A stretch of 64,000 nucleotides of DNA. It comes from Boswellia sacra (Eukaryota; Streptophyta; Magnoliopsida; Sapindales; Burseraceae). The notes under the pieces are model-generated. The model ran no database searches. It saw only the letters and a list, made by a program, of their open reading frames with translations, and was not told the origin of the DNA. The position numbers and the translations under genes are program-made. Positions 46,164 through 58,194 of this stretch are shown piece by piece (the first letter of the stretch is position 1; each line of letters begins with the position of its first letter). The stretch covers positions 1,380,501-1,444,500 of the forward strand of contig SNVD02002577.1 of the NCBI GenBank assembly GCA_013180625.2, given 5' to 3'.

Positions 46164-47133
46164 CAAGATTAAAGAAAAGGGTTACTATCTTACTTGCAAT
46201 TTTGTGATAGCAGTAATTACTTTGCTAAAATAAGACATGAGCATACAATATTAATAAAATATTAGTTAAGCATCAATCATTTAGAAATTAAATTCTTGTT
46301 TTGGTATATATTTGAAAATCTTTCTAACTAAGAGGCCAATTATAGTATTTAAGTTATTTTTATTTCAACATATTCCTTCATGTACAAGGGTCTTACCTTT
46401 CTTATTTTTTAGAGTGGGCAAGTCTCATATATCATTTGCACATGGTCTGAATGTTATCCAAAAATATTTAATAAATATTAATCAAGATCATGTATATTAA
46501 CTCTAAGCCACATGTTAAGAAGCTAAATTGGTGTTTGCTTTATCAAACAAAGATTTGATGGATGGATGGCTTTGTTGGTGTATTTTGAGCTTTTATTTTC
46601 AAAATTTGGTAAGAATATGTCATTAATTTTAAAATTTTTTGAATTTTGAAAATAGTTAGTGATTGATATGGATTTAAATATATTGGTAAAGGCGCGTTTT
46701 CTGATAACATTTTTTAGAATATATAAACAAAAAAACCTTATACTTGATCTAAAAAGTAAACTTGTAGATTATAATTCTAACCTATAATATTTAAGTTATT
46801 TTTTTGCCGGATAATTAACATGATGCAAATTTAGTGAAAAATCATGCACATTATACTATATTATTTTTTAGTGTGACGATATTTCACAAAAGTTTTTGAA
46901 CATGACACAAATCACTAATAAAATTAATTGTCATTAAGTAGTGATAATGAATATTAAAAAAAAACATTGAATTTGAGTTTAACCTGGCATTATATTTAAC
47001 ATTACAAGTATCACCAATGTCAAAATTTGGGTAAATGAAATTTGACACGAAATGTTTATTACCCATGTTAATTACAAAGGATAGATTGGGGGGTAGAAAA
47101 GTGGGTGAGGAATATACATTTACAAGTTAATTA

Positions 47134-47519
47134 GGGTATTATCATACACCACCCCCAAAGTTTGATAAAATATCACCCAAAAATTTAATTTTATATTTAT
47201 ATCATTTCAGTCCTTAAGATTTATGTATTTATTCATTTAGGTCCAATTGACTAATTTGCTTTGCTTTTTTCACAAACTAAATTATAATTAAATAATTATT
47301 TATAATAAAAATGAAATCAATTTTACTCCATACTTATTGAATATCTAGATCCAGTTAACGAAAATGTCTTTATCCATTTGAAAAAAGGTAAACAAAATTA
47401 GTCAACTGAAATTAAATAATACAAATACATAAATTTTAAGAATTAAAATTATATAAATATAAAATTATATTTTTGAGTGATATTATGCTAATTTACAGGG
47501 ACAGTGTACGATATTATGT
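47134..47519. mobile_element. Mutator-like MITE, 386 bp, TIRs ~130 bp
   Basis: 11-bp target duplication CAAGTTAATTA at 47123-47133 and 47520-47530. The left arm ('tattatcatacacc…aaatttaattttatatttatat…tttatgtatttatt…caattgactaat') is mirrored by the reverse complement of the right arm over about 130 bp. No coding capacity. Its ends differ from the 36867 element, so it is another family. Confidence 0.85.
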
Positions 47520-47530
47520 CAAGTTAATTA

Positions 47531-47848
47531 TAATGAGACCGAAGTGAAAATGAATAAATGAATTACTTAAAAAGTCCCCAAGTCATTGAATACTGAAAGC
47601 GACACCCGTGAGAAATGCAGGTACATATTGGCATCTCTCATAATGAATCACCACCCATCGCCATTATGTATCTAGTATAATATACCAATATATATATACA
47701 TTCTACTTATTGTTTTATATTTATAGAATTTATAATCAACCAAATTTATCAACCCAACCCAACCCAACCCCTTCTTATATCTCTCAACTCTCACCCAACT
47801 CTCATCACATTAATAATTTCTCTGCTTCAATTCATCTCACAACAAGCC
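47531..47848. other. upstream region of the 47849 gene
   Basis: Contains 'tatatatataca' (about 47689-47700) and 'tttatatttatag' (47715), TATA-like boxes, followed by a C-rich leader (aacccaacccaacccc, about 47751-47770) typical of plant 5' UTRs. Confidence 0.45.
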
Positions 47849-48283
47849 ATGGAAGGTGTTTCCACCACTGTGTACAAGGGTTTCAGAAGCTACTGGAGGA
47901 GGAGAGGTTACGAGAGGATAAATGGGGCTGGTCGGAGAAGGAAAACCCGGTTGCAGCTTGGTCCAACAGCTCCAAGGAGACGCTTCTGGCGGATCAAGAT
48001 CAAACCAAGGCTTAAACTTAAAGTAGGTTCTCCAAAGAAGTTCTTCATTTGGCTACGTGACGCGTACGTGAAGATGATGATGGGATTCGCTAATTCGAGA
48101 GTGTGTAGTGGGTACGGTGGAGCCATAGCCGGTGACGGCGTTTATGCTTTTGGAAGAGGTGCACTCAAGGAGTACGATGAGAAGATGCTGGTTGAGATCT
48201 ACAAATCTATAGTGATTGTGCAGGGTCAGTTGATGCCGCGTGATGCACCAAACCTTGGCTCTCAGATCGTTTGTAAAAGCTAA
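47849..48283 (+). CDS. small basic plant protein of unknown function, intronless
   Basis: 144 aa from an ATG in good context (agccATGGaa) to TAA. The first 60 residues are strongly basic and contain several aromatics (YWRRRGYERINGAGRRRKTR, RRRFWRIKIKPRLKLK). A more hydrophobic segment, FFIWLRDAYVKMMMGFANS, is followed by a glycine-rich GYGGAIAGDGVYAFGRG and an acidic helix KEYDEKMLVEIYKSIVI. There is no signal peptide. The wording resembles a plant-only family of unknown function seen in many dicots, without a named domain; I give no role. Coding status is supported by composition and length against the AT-rich surroundings (GC-richer, clear start and stop, 5' leader). Confidence 0.72.
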   Translation: MEGVSTTVYKGFRSYWRRRGYERINGAGRRRKTRLQLGPTAPRRRFWRIKIKPRLKLKVGSPKKFFIWLRDAYVKMMMGFANSRVCSGYGGAIAGDGVYAFGRGALKEYDEKMLVEIYKSIVIVQGQLMPRDAPNLGSQIVCKS

Positions 48284-51200
48284 TTAATTAATGATTGACG
48301 AACAAGAAGAAGAAGAAGATGATGATGATGATGATATCGATATGCTATTATTATACTATATCAGGTACGATTGTTTTCATCACAGAACTTGCTTCAGAGA
48401 TTCCAATTCATGTTAGGCAACAATTTGGACTGCAAAGCATGCAGTAAACATCATGCCAATTCTTCGTTGAGAAAAGATAGATCATGATATCAAGGTCAAG
48501 GATGCAAACAAGAATACCTTCTTTTTTTTTTTTTTTTTTTTGAATTTGGCTTTTTATAAGCTTTTAATGCTGTTCTGGTAATTGTAATAAGTAAATTGTT
48601 CAGTTGTTGCAATAAGTCATCAAGCAGTGGAACCGGAACTTTCTGACACAAACTAAACAGAACAATAAAACAAAAACGAAACCTACTTCGCTTCTCTAAT
48701 TTAATTATTAATCTATAAACTAAACCAGGTTTATTTAGCTTAAGCATCTTTTAACCTTTAAAAATATGCTTTATATGATATCATTCAAAATGGTAGCATC
48801 AGATTCGGATGAGATCCAATCAAATGAAGCGAGTCCCGCTGTGAGCCATGTCATGATCAGCTAGCACTTGCAAACCAATTTTTTCTTTCCTTTTTCGAGT
48901 TAGTGGGCCGAGGAGGATAACCAATAAATGTAGTCAATACAAAATCGAGTAAACTTTGGATTAATATGGAAAAATTGAAATTTTGTAACCCTTGCTTGGT
49001 CGGGTGGTAGCGGGATCCGAGTCACTCACATTGAGATGAGAGATCGAGATCTTTTCATGTGCTGCATGTCACATAGCCATGTGATTCATATTTGTAATTG
49101 TCAATGCAATTCATCTCCGTTTTCTAGCATATAAGAGATTAATAATTGCAAGGAATCTTCTCGTCTATCACAATTGTATTTTTAGTGTATTAAACTCCTT
49201 TTAAACTGATTAATTGTTTAGGGTGAAATTAATAAGACTAATACACAAATTTGCGGCATTTTAATTGTTTTATATATCAAGAGCATTTAATTAATTAATT
49301 AATTAATGCTTGGCCTGGTTGGCTTTGTCATGAACTTGTTTGCGACTCTAAACATAAGAATCTTGTTTACTGGATCCATACACTACATGCTATACATCCT
49401 TTTGTTTGAGGACAGCAAAGCATATATCTGTTGTAGAGTTTCTGCGGGGGATTAAATAAAGCGTCTAAAGACTTCTTTGGGATAACTTTGTATTGTTTTC
49501 ACGTCGTTTTCCGCTACGTATACTTTTCAAATATTTTCAAGGCCACTATATGATTCCCATTTTGAATATTAATGACATTATCTTGTATATATTTTTCATT
49601 TTGTTATTATAATATATGTAGATATAAATGGGACAAACATTACCGGCCATTCGTTTCTTTCGTTTTTATCTTTTATCATCAGGAAGTTGTTGTGGACACA
49701 TCTATATCATCTTTTAGACTTTTGCCAACTCAATCGCGCCCATGCTCCATCCATACTATTATAACCATGTCACTTCATGCACTGTTTTGCTAGCTAGTTT
49801 TAAACAAGGGCTTATATCTCGTTAGTCTCTTTTTTTCTTTTTCTTTTTTTTTAATGATTTTTTTTATTTGTGGAGAGATCTTATACTGGTGGATGTGATG
49901 GCGTAGTATTTCAGATTAAGACATTTTATTAATTTTACCTCAAAAACATATAAATAGAAGTAAAATGACCCAGTCAGTGTTTGATGCAGATCGATGATCA
50001 TGAGCTAACTACTTTTCATTGACTTAATCAGATCTCTACTCTACCAAAATAAATAAATAAAAATAAGTCAAGAATTAACGATTGAAGAGGTGCAAATGAA
50101 TTGATACTAGCTAGGTAGTCTAATATTGATTTGATTTTATGTGTTTGATAAATCCTGTCATCTTCAATATTTAATGAAACTTCAATTCCAATACTGCCTG
50201 GGCAGTCCCCTTGGTAGTTGCAAAACTTGTAAAACAAAGAAAAATAAAAACAACTTATGCACCTACACTGATGACTTCTTACTGACCAATACATTCATTG
50301 CAGCATATTCACAGTCTTCTGAAAGAATTTAGCTCTAAATAATTAAGCTTGATTTTAAATTTTAATGGGTTAATTAATATTAACATTATAGCATATATAT
50401 AACACGCTACCTAGTGCTTTAAAAAATAAAAATCCTTACCCAAGGGATATTTTCCTTCAAAAACTATAAATGAATTATTGTTTCTAATTCTGCAGGAAGT
50501 TCATGAACTATGTTTATAATATTCCTCATCAAACACTAACCAAAGTTTACAGAAACCTATATATTAGTAAAATAGGTGTAGAAGGGAATTGGGTTGGTTT
50601 GACGATAAGAATCCAAAATTAGTTGTTCGATGGGATGTTTCTTGAGATCATCACATTCCATGAGTTATTTTCCGTTCTAATTCTTTGACTTGTAATACCA
50701 TCACTATCACTGTCGTATCAACCAATTTCAAAACAAGAAAACCAGTAGCTATTTGTTGCCCAGATATACACTTAATTAGCCCAAACACTTATTTGGCTGG
50801 GCTCCGCTTAATGCTTATTGGTTCGGTCTCGTTTCGGATTTCAGAGTAGTGTCATATGACCCCCTCTAGTATTTCTTGGATAACCCATTTTCCTATTAAA
50901 ATGAAGATAAAATTATATAAATCTGTCCTTAGACAGCCAATACCAGTTGACAGTGGATTAAAAATAATAATAGTTTCACCCAACTCTTATCCAACAACTC
51001 AGCTGTTCAGTGTTCAAAATTTTCATGGGAGACTTGAACTTTTGAATGACGGGCCATTAACTGTATGATCTGCTTATCTGATAAGAGATGATATTCATGG
51101 GAATGGACGAGTGCAGAGGTGATTTCAAGTTACAACAGGCCTAAGCCCAAACTAGATGTCTCAAATTGGGCTTCTCTCTGTCACTCTTGGCCCGTTATAC

Positions 51201-52270
51201 GGTGCAAACTTAAAAGCGTAGGTGAAATGAAACAGGGGAAGAGACCCAAATCACGTGTTAGGAGATTATAAATATAAAAAACTAAATGAAAAAGAAATTT
51301 GCATCAAATAGGCTCTCAATTCTCAAATTCTCAATTCTATGATTGAATTTGAACGCTTCTTTTATGTTGTGAACGAAAATTGTTATCCATTAAATCAGAT
51401 ATTTTTAGGCCACAATAAGGCTTATATGATAGCAGATGCAAAAGTATGATACAACGCTGAACTCACCCATCATGATAGCAAAATAATAATAATTATTATT
51501 GTTATATATTCTATATTTTAAATGGTATGATGTTAATTAAAAATTACCTGTTCACTTATTATTTTACCAAATAATCCATTTTTTACTCATAAAAACAAAT
51601 TAGACATTACTGAAAAAAAAACCAAATAAATAAAGAAAACAAAACATATGTATCAAACAATATTTTTGATGGATAAATTTCTTAATTTTATCTTTCCCGA
51701 CTTGTTGCTTAATGATTGATTATTATAATATAAAGTACGTCGAATGAGGAAGCAAACCCGAACACATATAATATTGGGTTACTTGTAATAAATGTAACGT
51801 TAAGATATTGAGCCCTAGTGACTTACTACGACACCTGTACATGGGCAAAAGAGTAGATAATCCATCAAAGGAATAATTGATATAACAACACCAAAAAATT
51901 AAAAAAAAAATCTTTTTGCTATCCTGATATGATGGTAACACACTTTTGCTATTGGGTTAAATTTCATATAAAATTGATGATTACCGACACCGTAAACTAT
52001 GAACAACTTAATATAACATATATATTACATTTCTCAACTTGTTTCCCCAACTTCAGCATAAAAATTGATTTATTTTTTCTTTTTCCACTCTGTGAAACTT
52101 TCTTCTGCTCCAAGCACGCGCTTCGGTTGACTCTTCATATGATCAATTTGCAAAGTCTTTCTCTTCCGACTTTATTGATATATGCATTATGCAGTCAATG
52201 GGAATTTTTGTTTATTTTATATAAGATATATAAGGAAGTAAAAATTGCTTCGCGTGCATGTATGCTTCAT

Positions 52271-52304
52271 ATATATGTGTGTGTGTGTGTGTGTGTACAC
52301 ACAC
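52271..52304. repeat. (AT)n(GT)n microsatellite
   Basis: ATATAT followed by about ten GT units and ACACAC, so it is partly self-complementary. Confidence 0.85.
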
Positions 52305-54189
52305 TCAATAATTTAAATTAAGCACGCTTTGCTGTTGTAGTAAGTTATTTATTTTAGATTTTTGCTTCTTAATTTTTAAATAAAGTATAATGAAGTCAAT
52401 CAGAAAATTTTTTCTCATTTAATCATCCGAATGATGTTGAAAATTGCGTTATTATTGAACCATTTTCACTTGAATATGTTTTCAAATATTTCTATAACAT
52501 ATATAATATGTCACTCTTAAATAAATAAGCATATGTATATAATAAATATTTAAATCAAATAATTATATATTATTTTTCTAATTTCAAATGGGAGGCATCT
52601 TTTTCGCTGAAAGTTCTGCAACAATCATCAAAAAGACACGACAACAACCTGTGAAAGATTGAACTGTTCATTTAAATACATACAAATGGACACGTATATA
52701 TATTTATAGAGTATGATACTTGAAATTTTTTGAGAAATTTCAATACCAATATATATGTCAACTACTTGTTACTATTTAAACAATAAATACGCCGGATCAA
52801 CATCAAAGAAAGTAATATGAAGCACCGAACCAATAAGGTGATTGTTGATTTATAATAGAAGAGGGTTTGGGAATGTGCCACCTGGACGTCTGACGCTCCT
52901 GAGGAAGATAAAATTGATGAGCCAACTAACGAAAATAATTGAAGATGGGAAACGTGATACACAATTTAAAGATCGATAACGGGTTGGATTTTGATTTTGA
53001 TTCGATTAAATTAGAAGAGAAGTGTTAAGAATAATCAGGAGTTAGTATAGTTGTCACGAACATGACATGATTAAAATTAAACTTTTTTGTTCTATTCAAT
53101 TTGGGTTTTGAGTCTTGTCTTGCCAACAACAAACTTAGCAGAATTTTGTCCATTTTATTTTTGTAAATTTATCCAATTGTGATGATTGAGTTGAGCGGAA
53201 GAAGAAGACTAAGGACTGAGTCAAGGTTGCGTAGGCGAAGATAAAGCGCAGAGAACCTGACCGTCACTGACTCAACGGCTAAAAAAGTGGAAAATATGTG
53301 CAGTAGGTTCTGGGTTAGGAAAATGGGCTTGATCAAATGTGACTGCTAAGTATCAACGGCTACACCCATTAATGTCTATAATCTAACACCTACCGCTTGA
53401 TATTTAAAAATTTAGAAGAGAAAATAAGTAAGATTTATTATTATTATTCAAATATTCAATAAGTTTACTTATTTTCTCTGGCAAATTATTCACTTCGGCA
53501 AATTATTCTTGATAATCTAGATACTTCATGCTCATACTCATTCTCCTCTCCACCCATTTTTTAATTCATTTTCTACCAGTCTAAGCAGATTAATTTATAG
53601 CAGAAACTAATATTCTTTTGTTGCAACAGGTGGGCTCCCGAATGAACAGAACATGGCTAATAATCTGAGAGATTAAGATAGAGAATAACGTACATTAACA
53701 CGATAGGTTGACATGTTGCTAACCATATAAATCGGCATTGGAGATGGCGTGCCTACCAGACAATGAGCCGTGATGCTTTAGCCCTTTCTGCCTCGGCCAA
53801 ATATGCCACTTTCAACCCTCCACGTTATCGACGATAATACAGCTGGTGAGATGTAGTCTTAGAGCATGATTTGTTTGATGATGTAACGTGCCGTTTTTTT
53901 TTTTTGGTCATTATCTGACTTTCGATAGACAATAATGTGACAAAGTGCTTTCTATTCGAGAAAAAACACTGGTTCAAATACGGGTTTCTTCAATGCAATC
54001 CATAAAGGGTAATATCAAATAATGCTTACCAAAATACCAACTCCAGAGGGTTAGACCCAATTGCAGCCCCAGTGGCAGCAACTCTTGTAGGTTGTAACAA
54101 AACTCAATGCCGGCAATGCCAAAAACTATCACTTAGAATACAATAATTGATTCTATTTGATTAACTTATAATAAACTTTCCACGTCAAA

Positions 54190-54385
54190 TAAACAATAAT
54201 GTTAGACTTACAATATTTATACAATATAAATTTTATAACATGATACGACAGATTAAGTGGCATAATCCTATTAAATATATAATTTTTTTTATTTATTTTT
54301 TTTTCTCTAATAAATTTTCGTCATATAAACTATCAAATCATATTATAAAATAAAAATTTCGCAAATGTTATAAATCTAGTAATAC
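54190..54385. repeat. dispersed short inverted-repeat family, copy 4
   Basis: 'gttagacttaca…ttataacatgatacgacag…gtggcataatcctattaaatatataa…ctaataaattttcgtcatataaactatcaaatcatattataaa…aaatctagtaat' follows the 42755 copy in order. Its arms TTATAACATGATACGACAG and (reverse complement) TTATAATATGATTTGATAG form the inverted repeat. Confidence 0.55.
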
Positions 54386-54779
54386 ACTATAATAAAAACA
54401 AAATCCAGTTTTTTAAAGCATGAATTGTACACTTCACAGCTTAATAATAATAATAAAACGACGACAGCGGTATCATCTAATTTATCTTAAAGTATTCTAG
54501 TGGTACGATTGTGACGGACGGGCCTGATTAGGTATGATTGATGGGCCCGAAATAGTATAATCAAAGGCGGTTGAGTAACCAATGAAAAATAGATGGTTTA
54601 CAGGTCCGGGTACCCATAGGGTAAAATTCGAATGGATCCGATCACCAAAAAAGGGCGAAAGTGGAGGCCAGGCTGGAATTGGGCAAGAGTAGGGTGTACG
54701 GACTGTTAAGGGTGCTCCCATCGATGAACACGCTTCACAAAGTGTAATGATAATCATACAATTACAATGGACAGCTGTG

Positions 54780-54816
54780 ATGCAGGTACAGGTGCCCGTT
54801 CACCGTACACCTGCAT
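54780..54816. other. 37-nt near-perfect hairpin
   Basis: ATGCAGGTACAGGTG, a short loop, then CACCGTACACCTGCAT. The arms pair at nearly all positions. Function unknown. Confidence 0.5.
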
Positions 54817-57108
54817 TCCATAAATTGGAGTTGACATCACTTGTTGAAGGTTAATCGTCGACTCGTGGTGGTGCCGTCAAGATATTGGGTTGACCGTACA
54901 GCTGGTCTACACTATCACGCTCTTCTTCTCCATTTTTTTTTTTTTTTCTCTCACTGAACTTAGTGCCTGGACGTCTGATGCTTTCTGATGGCCTTCACTG
55001 TTCAGTGCTTTTACTTGATTGTTCACATACAACTTTTTTTCACCCTATTGAATGTCGTGCGAATTTGTATGGCGTGTTTAATGTGGGCTAAATGACAAAG
55101 AATGGTCAGTAATAGAGCCCATAGATTCTGCGGGACCCGGTCTACGGGGACAAACTCGTCAATTAACTTATATATAGACTATCTATGTTTTTGGTGCTTA
55201 CTTTCTTAATTTAATGTAAATTGCTTCAGACTAATTCATTCACCCTCGTATTAATACTGTAACTGGTTGTAAAAGTATAACGTAGATATTAGGCACCGAT
55301 CACTTTTAATATTTTTATAGTTTTATACAACAAATAATGAATGAAGTTGCTCGAACATGTAGCGCTGCATCAATAATACCGATCACGATCCTCAAGAGGC
55401 AAGAAGATTATATCACATGGGTTCTAGCTCTTTTGAGCTTCATGACATGTTAATTATTATTATTTTGTTCTTCTTAGAAGGAAAAAAAAAGGGACAATGA
55501 TTCAATTATAATAAAATGAATGAACGGTGCCGTTATATTTCTCAAGACTTGGGTTAAAACTATAAATAATTGTTTTATGTTAATCTTGGATTGTACTTCT
55601 GTTGCGTGTCCAGTACATGTATATTATGTGGTTCTTTTTTTAATTACTGTAATCAAGGCAGATGGAAACTAGCCCAAGAATGAATTACTCTTAGAGACAA
55701 TTCGAGATTATACCATGGATTTTTATGAAACTTTATCAACCCACTTGGCATTTAAGACTGTTTGGCATGTACAGAGTTTGGCAGGGACAGTTGGGAACAA
55801 CAATTTTACAAAATCGAGATTTCAAATGTTAGTAGGTCATCTAGTGTAGATCCTCAACAGTTGTATAACCCAAAATGAGAACTAATTACCATTTTTATTT
55901 TATGTTTTATGGAATAGATAAGGATGAGGAAGATTTCTTTCTATGTGCGGAAAACTACAGAAGGTTTTCCTCTTTATAAATATGTGAATACATATGATAT
56001 TTTAGTATTGTACTGAAAAAAAAATTACTAAAAACAAAAGGAAAGACACCAAAAAGACATTAAATGTTTTTATCCTACTAATCTTTAAGCATAAAAGCAA
56101 AACCAGTTCACAAGAAGTCTACTCATGATCACTTCTTTTTGGTGCGACATAATTATAAACTGGCCAAACCCAAACCTCTCTCATTAAGTTAATATGATGG
56201 CAATCCATACCCACCTTTCCAATCGATCCGGGTGGATGAGATTCTGGATCAGGTAAAAACTTGACCCAATTAATAAACAAATAAACCAGATACCAAAAGA
56301 GACGATGAATTAAAAAAAACAAAACAAAAAAAGAGTGACGTGTACAAGGATCCAAGTATACACAATGGACGTGCTGGGGCGGGGACGCAATCGTCATTTG
56401 CGATAGAAGACAATGACAGCTGGTCCTTTCTTTGTATAAGGTAGGCTCTTGTCAATATGTATAAATCTTGTTGTATATTACCATATACTATATTATTCTA
56501 AATAAAGAAAATATATTTTTTATTCCTTAATCAAATTATCCCGCTTAATAATTTATCCTAAAATTAAATTTCATGTTTGGCCGTGGATTTCTATGGTGGA
56601 AAACGCAAAGCTAGGAAGCTAAGAAAAAAATATTTTAAAAAAAAGAGAGAAAAAGAAAATAAAGTTTAGTCTTTCTCTAGTACCCACTTGTGTCTCCGTT
56701 CTGCAACTATCACCTTCTCCAAGGGCCAAGAAGAAATTAACTGCGTGGGAGATAGACAGTGTGCAAGTAAAGTGGGGAGAGTGATAAAGTAGACGCCTTC
56801 ACGGCGGGGCACGGTGGCACCGGGGCCTTATTTTGCGGCCCCGTTGGGTAATATGGATTCTTCTACTTTCTCTCTCCTCCAAGGTCGCTTCGTTCCCACG
56901 GCAATTATACTTTGATACCCAGTAAAAGATCGATTCGTGAACTTTCGATTATCTCTCTTTTCTATAATTTTTTTTAATAGCATTCATAAGTCTGGCAGAC
57001 CTAAAAGGAAGTCGAGCGTTTCCTCGATTATCTACCATTATAGCTGATCGATTCGATTTCAAATCAAAGAAAAAGAGGAAGGATAAGGGAGGGGTTTACC
57101 GTGTAAGG

Positions 57109-58194
57109 ATGCTGTGGATTAAGCGATTCTGTAGATTTTTCTCTGTTGCAATGGCGATGATTGTTCTTTCTCCTTTCTTCATTTCGTCTCCGCCTGCCGA
57201 AGCCATTAAATCCTCTCAACATGATCGATTCTCCTCCGACATTGATCCGCTCGACCGGTTTCCCTTCCGAAAAGCTTCGATTTTTCGCAATGCAGATGAA
57301 TGTGGCTCCACTCCCTACAGAATCACGGGTGGATACAGTGTTTGTGATCCCTCTCTGGTTCACGTAGCGATTACTCTTGATGTCGAGTATCTCCGAGGCT
57401 CAATCGCCGCCGTCAATTCTATTCTGCAACACTCGAGGTGTCCGGAGAGTATCTTCTTCCATTTCTTGGTGTCGGAGACCAATCTGGAAACCCTAGTGAA
57501 ATCGACTTTTCCACAATTGAAGTTTAAAGTGTATTATTTCGATCCAGAGATCGTACGGAACATGATATCGACATCCGTTAGACAAGCGTTAGAGCAGCCG
57601 TTAAATTACGCCAGGAATTATTTGGCTGATCTGCTGGAGCCGTGTGTTGGGAGAGTGATTTATTTGGACTCGGATTTGGTGGTCGTTGACGATATTGCAA
57701 AACTCTGGACTACAAGCCTGGGTTCTAGAACAATCGGCGCTCCAGAGTACTGCCAGGCCAACTTCACCAAATATTTTACGGCGACGTTTTGGAGCAGTAA
57801 GAGGTACTCGGCTACTTTTAGAGGGAGGAGTCCCTGTTACTTCAATACTGGAGTGATGGTCATAGATCTGGTGAAGTGGAGAAGGGTTGGGTACACCAAA
57901 CGGATCGAGAGGTGGATGGAGATCCAGAAGAGTGACAGGATCTATGAGCTCGGCTCACTGCCGCCGTTCCTGTTAGTTTTTGCTGGACACGTGGCGCCTA
58001 TTGAACACAGATGGAACCAGCACGGTTTGGGTGGGGATAACGTGCGTGGCAGCTGTCGTGACCTACACCCTGGTCCGGTTAGCTTACTACATTGGTCTGG
58101 TAGCGGCAAGCCATGGCTCAGACTCGACTCGAGGCGACCGTGTCCGCTTGACGCCTTATGGTCACCATACGACTTGTACGGCCATTCACATTGA
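57109..58194 (+). CDS. GATL: galacturonosyltransferase-like (GATL) protein, glycosyltransferase family 8
   Basis: 361 aa, intronless as is usual for GATLs. An N-terminal hydrophobic segment ([18 protein letters not shown], about 10-27) acts as signal peptide or anchor to the Golgi lumen. The GT8 domain starts at [23 protein letters not shown] (about 84-106). It has the metal/nucleotide-sugar binding DxD within [12 protein letters not shown] (Y185, D187, D189), the region [12 protein letters not shown] (about 246-257), the motif [12 protein letters not shown], and the closing HWSGSGKPW (H328-W336). Family members are tied to pectin or xylan synthesis and seed mucilage; catalytic activity is proven for few. 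The length matches the family (about 340-390). It lacks the long stem of true GAUTs. The overlapping open frames at 57161 and 57980 are shadows. Confidence 0.95.
   Translation: MLWIKRFCRFFSVAMAMIVLSPFFISSPPAEAIKSSQHDRFSSDIDPLDRFPFRKASIFRNADECGSTPYRITGGYSVCDPSLVHVAITLDVEYLRGSIAAVNSILQHSRCPESIFFHFLVSETNLETLVKSTFPQLKFKVYYFDPEIVRNMISTSVRQALEQPLNYARNYLADLLEPCVGRVIYLDSDLVVVDDIAKLWTTSLGSRTIGAPEYCQANFTKYFTATFWSSKRYSATFRGRSPCYFNTGVMVIDLVKWRRVGYTKRIERWMEIQKSDRIYELGSLPPFLLVFAGHVAPIEHRWNQHGLGGDNVRGSCRDLHPGPVSLLHWSGSGKPWLRLDSRRPCPLDALWSPYDLYGHSH

Larger units (their letters stand above)
41709..47122. other. 5.4-kb AT-rich region right of module copy 3
   Basis: Up to about 45290 it carries blocks shared with copy 2. 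It contains two short inverted-repeat family members (about 42195 and 42755), a 30-bp direct duplication at 43047-43106, and a (CATA)n/(TA)n microsatellite at about 46126-46163. I see no supported gene. Confidence 0.5.
48284..57108. other. 8.8-kb gene-poor spacer
   Basis: No open frame has family resemblance or codon structure. Contents noted: a (GAT)n run at 48317-48334; 48985-49080 with a tRNA-like 'ggtcgggtggtagcgg' and 'gagatcgagatc', perhaps an eroded SINE; (TTAA)n at 49288-49308; (GT)n at 52276-52297; a repeat-family member at 54190; a 37-nt hairpin at 54780-54816. 56780-57108 is GC-richer with CT stretches and is probably the promoter and leader of the GATL gene. Confidence 0.5.

Noticed and set aside
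48985..49080. SINE or tRNA fragment
   Set aside because: Only loose A/B box likeness ('ggtcgggtggtagcgg', 'gagatcgagatc'), with no tail or duplication; kept only as a note in the spacer entry.
52276..52297. Z-DNA-forming regulatory element
   Set aside because: A plain (GT)n microsatellite; no evidence of function.
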